This document shows positions 58,612 to 64,000 of a stretch of 64,000 bases of DNA, in pieces. Position numbers and translations under genes: made by a program. The DNA is from Methylophilus rhizosphaerae (lineage in GTDB: Bacteria > Pseudomonadota > Gammaproteobacteria > Burkholderiales > Methylophilaceae), in assembly GCF_900100975.1 (NCBI RefSeq), contig NZ_FNFX01000002.1, positions 186,001-250,000 on the forward strand. The letters are read 5' to 3'. The notes under the pieces were generated by a model, which searched no databases, was not told the origin of the DNA, and saw only the letters and a program-made list of their open reading frames with translations. Each line of letters begins with the position of its first letter. The first letter of the stretch is position 1.

Positions 58612-60072
58612 ATGTCTGATTTAGCATTGACGTTGGCCAGATTCCAGTTTGGATTCACGATTTCTTTTCATATTATTTTCCCGGCAATTACCATCGGCCT
58701 GGCCAGCTACCTGGCTGTACTGGAAGCCAGCTGGCTCAAAAGCAGAAATACCGTCTATCTGGATCTTTACCATTTCTGGGTCAAAATCTTTTCCTTGTGT
58801 TTTGGGATGGGCGTGGTTTCCGGCCTGGTCATGGCCTATCAGTTCGGCACCAACTGGGCCGGTTTTTCCAGTGTGGCCGGCAGCGTGACCGGCCCTTTAC
58901 TGGCCTATGAGGTGCTAACGGCTTTCTTTCTTGAAGCTGGCTTCCTGGGCGTGATGCTGTTTGGCTGGAACAAGGTCGGCCCAGAGCTGCACTTCACCTC
59001 AACCGTGATGGTTGCGCTGGGTACGCTGGTTTCCGCTACGTGGATACTGGCCTCCAACAGCTGGATGCAGACCCCGCAGGGATTTGAACTGGTCGACGGT
59101 AAGGTCATTCCGCTGGACTGGTTCAAGATCATTTTCAACCCTTCCTTCCCTTATCGGCTGATACACATGGTGATTGCTGCCTATCTCGCTACGGCCTTGT
59201 TCGTCGTGGCAGCCGGTGGCTGGCAATTACTGCATGGTAAGAATAATCCTGCCGTACGAAAAATGCTCTCTATGGGCTTATGGCTGATCCTGCTGCTCGC
59301 CCCGCTGCAAGTGGTGATCGGTGATATGCATGGCTTGAATACGCTCAAGCACCAGCCGGCCAAGATCGCCGCGATAGAAGCCCATTGGGAAAACAAGGGA
59401 GAGGAAGCCACGCCACTGGTGCTACTTGCCTGGCCGGACATGGCACAGGAGAAAAACCTCTTTGCCGTGGAAATTCCTGTGCTAGGCAGCCTGATCCTGC
59501 GTCATTCCCTTACAGAGCAAATTCCTGCCCTGAAAGACTTCCCGGCCCGGGACCGACCCAATGCCACCATTATTTTCTGGAGTTTCCGCGTGATGGTCGG
59601 GCTGGGCATGCTGATGATTCTACTGGCAGTGACATCAGCCTGGTTGCGCTGGAAAGGCACCCTGTACCAGAACAGCACTTTCCAGAAATTCTGCATCCTC
59701 ATGGGGCCGGCCGGCCTGATTGCCATCCTGGCAGGCTGGTTTACCACAGAGATCGGCCGCCAGCCCTGGGTAGTGTATGGTTTACTCCGTACTGTCGATG
59801 CCGTGACACCGCATACCGCCGGCGAAGTCGGACTGACACTGGCCTTGTTTGTCGTGATTTATTTCGCGCTATTCGGCATGGGTACCGTATATGTCTTGCG
59901 ACTGGTCAATGGTGGGCCGAAAACCGGTGAAGCGCTGCAAGGCGACGCGATCTCCATCAACCGCACCGAGCTGGATGAGTTTATGGTTGCCCCTGAATTT
60001 CATCCGGATCCCCAGCCATCACCGCCCACAACATCCACATCAACGGGCAAAAACGCACCAAAGGATCACTAA
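58612..60072 (+). CDS. cioA: Cyanide-insensitive quinol oxidase subunit I (bd-type)
   Basis: This is the heme-bearing subunit of a cytochrome bd-type oxidase that moves electrons from quinol to oxygen. The 486 residues begin ALTLARFQFGFTISFHIIFP, in which H20 is the heme ligand equivalent to H19 of E. coli CydA, and have about nine membrane helices. The GWNKVGP, HMVIAAYLATALFV and GEWTTEIGRQPW-type (GWFTTEIGRQPW) segments are conserved. The quinol (Q) loop is short, the CioA type. AAGGA precedes the ATG at 58612. cioB starts immediately after the stop. Confidence 0.94.
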   Translation: MSDLALTLARFQFGFTISFHIIFPAITIGLASYLAVLEASWLKSRNTVYLDLYHFWVKIFSLCFGMGVVSGLVMAYQFGTNWAGFSSVAGSVTGPLLAYEVLTAFFLEAGFLGVMLFGWNKVGPELHFTSTVMVALGTLVSATWILASNSWMQTPQGFELVDGKVIPLDWFKIIFNPSFPYRLIHMVIAAYLATALFVVAAGGWQLLHGKNNPAVRKMLSMGLWLILLLAPLQVVIGDMHGLNTLKHQPAKIAAIEAHWENKGEEATPLVLLAWPDMAQEKNLFAVEIPVLGSLILRHSLTEQIPALKDFPARDRPNATIIFWSFRVMVGLGMLMILLAVTSAWLRWKGTLYQNSTFQKFCILMGPAGLIAILAGWFTTEIGRQPWVVYGLLRTVDAVTPHTAGEVGLTLALFVVIYFALFGMGTVYVLRLVNGGPKTGEALQGDAISINRTELDEFMVAPEFHPDPQPSPPTTSTSTGKNAPKDH

Positions 60073-61074
60073 ATGGACTTATCTCTGGTCTGGGCAGTCA
60101 TTATTCTGTTTGGCATCATGATGTATATCATCATGGATGGCTTTGATTTAGGCATAGGTATCCTCTATGCATTTTTTAAAGAGAAAGGCGACCGGGACCT
60201 GATGATGAATACTGTCGCCCCGATCTGGGACGGCAACGAAACCTGGCTGGTCCTGGGGGGCGCCGGGTTACTGGCCGCTTTTCCGCTCGCCTATTCCGTG
60301 ATTCTGAGCGCCCTCTCGCTGCCCTTGCTGTTTATGCTGATGGCCCTGATTTTCAGGGGTGTGGCCTTTGAGTTCAGGTTCAGGGCACATGATACGGAAC
60401 GCCATTTCTGGGATAAGGCCTTTTTATGCGGTTCCATCGCAGCGACATTCTTCCAGGGCATGACCTTGGGTGCTTATTTGCAGGGAATCAAAGTGGTCAA
60501 TCAGGTATATGCAGGCGGTCCGCTGGACTGGATTTCGCCATTCTCCGTTTTTACCGGCCTAGGCTTGCTGGTGACCTATGCCCTATTGGGCTGCACCTGG
60601 CTGATCATGAAAACAGACGGTGAGTTGCAGTCTTGTTGCTACAAGCTTTCACAGCGCATTTCAGTGTGCCTGTTCACCATTATTATCGTGATCAGTATCT
60701 GGACACCATTGATGGATAGCCGCATTGCCGAACGCTGGTTCAGCATGCCCAATTTCCTATGGTTATCACCGGTGCCGTTACTGGTAGCCATTGTTTTTTA
60801 CCGGCTACAGAAGTCGCTACAGGCAAAATCGGAAACCACGCCTTTTATTTATACGCTCTGCCTGATATTGCTGGGTTATATGGGCCTGGGTATCAGTATC
60901 TGGCCCAATATCATCCCGCCCGACATTTCCATCCAGGCCGCCGCCGCCCCGCAACAAAGCCAGATATTCGCCCTGATAGGCGCCCTGGTCATCATTCCGG
61001 TCATCCTGATTTATACCGGGTGGGCCTATTATGTTTTCCGCGGCAAAGTGAACCCCGATGAGGCTTATCATTAA
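60073..61074 (+). CDS. cioB: Cyanide-insensitive quinol oxidase subunit II
   Basis: This 333-residue partner of CioA has about eight to nine membrane helices. It starts with DGFDLGIGIL, where the E. coli CydB metal ligand region lies, then GNETWLVLGGAGLLAAFPLAYS and RGVAFEFRFR. The stop of cioA directly abuts its ATG, and its own stop abuts the DUF2474 gene. The two subunits form a proton-motive but non-pumping oxidase, helpful under low oxygen or cyanide. Confidence 0.94.
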   Translation: MDLSLVWAVIILFGIMMYIIMDGFDLGIGILYAFFKEKGDRDLMMNTVAPIWDGNETWLVLGGAGLLAAFPLAYSVILSALSLPLLFMLMALIFRGVAFEFRFRAHDTERHFWDKAFLCGSIAATFFQGMTLGAYLQGIKVVNQVYAGGPLDWISPFSVFTGLGLLVTYALLGCTWLIMKTDGELQSCCYKLSQRISVCLFTIIIVISIWTPLMDSRIAERWFSMPNFLWLSPVPLLVAIVFYRLQKSLQAKSETTPFIYTLCLILLGYMGLGISIWPNIIPPDISIQAAAAPQQSQIFALIGALVIIPVILIYTGWAYYVFRGKVNPDEAYH

Positions 61075-61215
61075 ATGACAGCCACCAACGAAAAGAGTAG
61101 TTTTGGGAAAAAGCTGGGCTGGCTGGTACTGATATGGGCCGCAAGCATAACCAGCCTGGCCGTCGTCAGCCTGCTGATCAAATTAATCATGAATACGGTT
61201 GGATTCAGCAGTTAG
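61075..61215 (+). CDS. DUF2474 small membrane protein of the oxidase
   Basis: This 46-residue protein starts at the base after the cioB stop. It has a short polar N-terminus (MTATNEKSSFGKKLGW) and one membrane helix (about 16-40, LVLIWAASITSLAVVSLLIKLI), matching the DUF2474 pattern KLGWLVLIWAASI. Such tiny proteins follow cioAB as CydX follows cydAB, and probably stabilise or assemble the oxidase. It is too short for most gene finders. Confidence 0.85.
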   Translation: MTATNEKSSFGKKLGWLVLIWAASITSLAVVSLLIKLIMNTVGFSS

Positions 61216-61235
61216 CCGCACCTAATGTATCTTAT

Positions 61236-61271
61236 ACGATGCATATTACTTGCACGATGCGTTTTACTTGC
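61236..61271. repeat. Tandem 18-bp direct repeat upstream of pqiA
   Basis: Unit one is ACGATGCATATTACTTGC (61236-61253) and unit two ACGATGCGTTTTACTTGC (61254-61271), contiguous with two mismatches. It lies between the DUF2474 gene and pqiA, in a 126-base spacer that would hold the pqi promoter. Confidence 0.6.
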
Positions 61272-61341
61272 CTGTTCAAATCCAATCCGTTTACCATGCG
61301 ATTAACAGTTAAATGACCTCTTAACAGATCCATCCAGCCGT

Positions 61342-62616
61342 ATGACGACTACCCGGCAAAAAATAAAATGGCGGCGTTTGCGTGCCTGCAGTGCCTGCGA
61401 CATGGTCAGCGCCATTCCCGTGCTGCGGCCGGGCGAGCATGCCAGCTGCCCGCAGTGTGGGCACGTGCTGGCAAGGCGGCACTTGCACCCGGTCCAGCGC
61501 AGCATTGCCCTGGCGACCAGTGCATTGCTCAGTTTACTGATTGCCATCGCTTTCCCGTTTATCAGTATGGATACCAATGGGCTAGATACGCAAATTGAAC
61601 TGCCGCAAACTGCTGTGACCCTGGTCGATGTCCAGCAACCCATGGTGGCGCTTATCGTCAGTTGCACTGCCATTATCCTGCCTGCCTTATACCTGATAGG
61701 AGTGATGATCATGCAGGCCAATGTCCTGCGCACCGTCCCACGCGCCTACAGTGATGTCATCGCCCGCCTGTTCTCGCACCTGCACCCCTGGATGATGGCC
61801 GATGTGTTTATCATCGCCGCGCTGGTGAGCCTGGTAAAGCTGACCGAAATCGGTGAAGTACAACTCGGTGTCTCATTCTGGGCCTATTGCGTGTTTGCGG
61901 CCCTGTTACTGATGACTACCCGCTCGGTGGATATCGACTGGCTGTGGCTGCGGCTGGCCGGCGAGCCAGCTGCCGATACCCGTATTCGTTGTGGCATCAG
62001 CGCCGCTGCACAGCATGTCACCGGTTGTACGACGTGCGGATTGGTCAATACACTCCCAACGATTGCCGGTGCGGCCGCTGTTTGCAAACGTTGTGGCAGT
62101 AAACTGCATATGCGCAAACCCAACAGCCTGGAGTTTACCTGGGCACTGCTTTTCACGGCGGTGATTCTATATATTCCTGCCAACGCCTATCCGATGATGA
62201 TTACGACCTCGCTGGGCCAGACTCACGCTTCCACCATTATTGGCGGCATGCTGGAGTTATGGCAGCATGGCTCCGAGCCAATTGCCGTGGTTATTTTTGT
62301 GGCCAGCGTACTGGTACCGATTATTAAAATGCTGATATTGATCCTGCTTTCCTGGCTGGTCAAACATCCGGGGCCATTAAATGCACAGCAGAAAACCAGG
62401 CTTTACCACCTGACCGAGTTGATTGGCCGCTGGTCCATGGTCGATGTTTTTGTCGTTGCCATCATGGTGGCATTGATACAATCCGGCAACCTGATGTCGG
62501 TACTACCCGGCCCGGCCGCACTCGCTTTCTGTGCAGTCGTGATTACCACCATGCTGGCTGCGATGGCGCTTGACCCGCGCCTGCTCTGGGATACCCAAGG
62601 AAACACACATGACTGA
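61342..62616 (+). CDS. pqiA: PqiA-like membrane protein
   Basis: This inner-membrane protein of 424 residues has two homologous halves. Each starts with a zinc-ribbon pair, ACSACDMVSAIP / CPQCGHVLA, and CTTCGLVN / CKRCGSKL, and then carries about four membrane helices. It is the partner of PqiB, thought to bring lipids to or from the periplasmic MCE tunnel. In E. coli the pqi operon responds to paraquat and envelope stress. Its stop overlaps pqiB by 8 bases. Confidence 0.92.
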   Translation: MTTTRQKIKWRRLRACSACDMVSAIPVLRPGEHASCPQCGHVLARRHLHPVQRSIALATSALLSLLIAIAFPFISMDTNGLDTQIELPQTAVTLVDVQQPMVALIVSCTAIILPALYLIGVMIMQANVLRTVPRAYSDVIARLFSHLHPWMMADVFIIAALVSLVKLTEIGEVQLGVSFWAYCVFAALLLMTTRSVDIDWLWLRLAGEPAADTRIRCGISAAAQHVTGCTTCGLVNTLPTIAGAAAVCKRCGSKLHMRKPNSLEFTWALLFTAVILYIPANAYPMMITTSLGQTHASTIIGGMLELWQHGSEPIAVVIFVASVLVPIIKMLILILLSWLVKHPGPLNAQQKTRLYHLTELIGRWSMVDVFVVAIMVALIQSGNLMSVLPGPAALAFCAVVITTMLAAMALDPRLLWDTQGNTHD

Positions 62617-64000
62617 CTCAAACAATCATCATTTGCTGGCCAAAGTCGGCAAACAAACCAGGCTGTCGCCGATATGGATTGTCCCTATCGTCGCCTTGCT
62701 GATCGGTGTATGGCTGGTCTATGACAATTACACCAAGGCAGGCAAGCAAATCACCTTGTCCATGACCAATGCTGAGGGTATTGAAGCCGGCAAAACCAAA
62801 ATCAAGGTGCATAGCGTGGATATCGGCCTGGTCGAACAAGTCACCTTGTCCAAAGACCTCACGCATATCCAGGTCATTGCCCGTATTACGCCGAAAGCCC
62901 AGCCCATGCTGGTCAAGGATACCCAGCTATGGGTCGTGAAACCGCGTATTGGCCTGGAGGGCATCAGCGGCCTGAACACGGTGATTTCCGGTGCCTATAT
63001 CCAGTTGCAGCCAGGTAAAAGTATCGAAGAAACCGACCAGTTCACCGTACTGGACCAGCCGCCTATCTCGCCAAATGGCGCCCAGGGCGTTCATGTCAAC
63101 CTGATTGGGAAAGTCGGCAATGCGCTGCGGGTCGGCGACCCGGTCACCTACCAGGGCATGCGGGTCGGGCGTGTAGTCAGTGCAGTGTTTGATCCAAAAC
63201 AGCGCCAGATGCAACATGAGGTATTTATTGAACATCCTTATGATGTGCTGGTTACCGAAAACTCCCGCTTCTGGACTGCCGTCGGCATTGATGTCAGGCT
63301 GGACGCCGATGGCTTCAAAGCTAATATTCCGACCGTGGAGTCACTGATTGCCGGTGGCGTCAGCTTTGGTCATGCCGATGACCTGCCTATGGGCAAACCG
63401 GTCGCCTCCGAAACCACGTTTGAACTGTATACCAATGAAGAGGCCGCCCGCCAGCAAACTTATAACCAGCACCTGGAATATGTATTACTGGTCAATGATA
63501 CGGTGCGCGGCTTATCCAAAGGCGCGCCGGTAGAATTCAGGGGGCTGCGTATAGGGACAGTCATCAGCGTACCGTGGAAATTCAACTCACCGGAACGCAA
63601 AAAAGACTTCCGTTATGCGATTCCCGTACTGATTCACCTGGAGCCAGGCCGCCTGGCCGAGAATGGCCAGGCCGACCTGGAGGAATGGAAAGCCAGGATT
63701 GATCGTATGCTGCAGCGCGGGTTACACGCCACGTTGAAGTCGGGCAACCTGCTCACCGGCTCGGTCTTCGTCGACCTGAATATGGAACAGAAAGCGCATA
63801 CGACCTATCGTCGACAACGTTTTGAAGGCATACCGGTATTGCCGACCAGCGCCACCGGCCTGGCCCAAATCGAGCAGAAACTGACAGACCTGCTGGATAA
63901 ACTGAATCGCCTGAATGTAGAACCGGTGCTTTCCGGGCTGGATAAAAACCTGCAGCAATCCGAGCAAACCATGCAGGAAATCCGTACACTGAGCCGCCAG
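62609..64000 (+). CDS. pqiB: PqiB-like MCE protein, 3' end outside the window
   Basis: This periplasmic lipid-transport protein has at least 464 residues, still open at the window edge. An N-terminal anchor helix (about 21-38, SPIWIVPIVALLIGVWLVYD) is followed by repeated MCE domains: ITLSMTNAEGIEAGKTKIKV, HVNLIGKVGNALRVGDPVTYQ, and VNDTVRGLSKGAPVEFRGLRI. A helical region begins at the edge (QIEQKLTDLLDKLNRL), which in PqiB forms the long needle. It starts in an ATGACTGA overlap with pqiA, implying coupling. Confidence 0.94.
   Translation, partial: MTDSNNHHLLAKVGKQTRLSPIWIVPIVALLIGVWLVYDNYTKAGKQITLSMTNAEGIEAGKTKIKVHSVDIGLVEQVTLSKDLTHIQVIARITPKAQPMLVKDTQLWVVKPRIGLEGISGLNTVISGAYIQLQPGKSIEETDQFTVLDQPPISPNGAQGVHVNLIGKVGNALRVGDPVTYQGMRVGRVVSAVFDPKQRQMQHEVFIEHPYDVLVTENSRFWTAVGIDVRLDADGFKANIPTVESLIAGGVSFGHADDLPMGKPVASETTFELYTNEEAARQQTYNQHLEYVLLVNDTVRGLSKGAPVEFRGLRIGTVISVPWKFNSPERKKDFRYAIPVLIHLEPGRLAENGQADLEEWKARIDRMLQRGLHATLKSGNLLTGSVFVDLNMEQKAHTTYRRQRFEGIPVLPTSATGLAQIEQKLTDLLDKLNRLNVEPVLSGLDKNLQQSEQTMQEIRTLSRQ

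Overview
The window looks like chromosomal DNA of an obligate or near-obligate methylotroph of the Methylophilaceae (Betaproteobacteria, Nitrosomonadales). The evidence is a PQQ alcohol dehydrogenase of the lanthanide XoxF type, an mxaRSACKL methanol-dehydrogenase maturation operon, a double-PepSY periplasmic protein resembling the lanthanide binder lanpepsy of Methylobacillus flagellatus, and betaproteobacterial housekeeping genes throughout. I cannot fix the genus. I see no insertion sequence, prophage, CRISPR array or rRNA operon. Gene density is high, and many gene pairs are closed by intrinsic terminators.

Layout. 1-13 kb: end of der, then sppA, a Rieske protein, a HAD phosphatase and rluC on the minus strand; rne behind a long leader; crcB, glgA, orn, and an M48 protease / small cytochrome c / rsgA run. 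13-17.3 kb: the lanthanide-type methanol oxidation locus, with xoxF (minus), a divergent MocR-like regulator that has lost its PLP lysine, a structured intergenic region that may encode a small RNA, and the PepSY protein. 17.4-25.2 kb: thyA, thrC, hom, alaA, then a DUF498 protein, a DUF1439 protein, fabB and fabA. 25.5-32.1 kb: mxaR, mxaS, mxaA, mxaC, mxaK and two tandem mxaL copies, which serve the calcium MxaFI enzyme. mxaFJGI itself is not in the window.

32-48 kb: ygfX/ygfZ, ftsB-eno-kdsA-pyrG (minus), nnrD, smpB, ratA, rnfH, a DUF4124 protein, guaB-guaA, trpS, greB, a nitroreductase and an ABC-F ATPase. 48-64 kb: a Spy/CpxP-like protein with an OmpR-type two-component system, tRNA-Ser(CGA), a diguanylate cyclase, hpt-galU, uvrB, an aspartate aminotransferase, a stand-alone protein resembling an adhesin retention module, tRNA-Asn(GTT), the cyanide-insensitive oxidase cioAB with a 46-residue DUF2474 partner, pqiA and the start of pqiB, which runs off the end.

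The two methanol oxidation systems, lanthanide (XoxF) and calcium (Mxa accessory factors), lie about 10 kb apart. Their upstream regions share a short motif around TATCACTAG. The most interesting points are the xoxF / degenerate MocR / PepSY cluster, two short intergenic units that each combine a sigma-54-like -24/-12 element with an intrinsic terminator (candidate small RNAs), and the duplicated mxaL. Function calls come from reading motifs; no database search was run.
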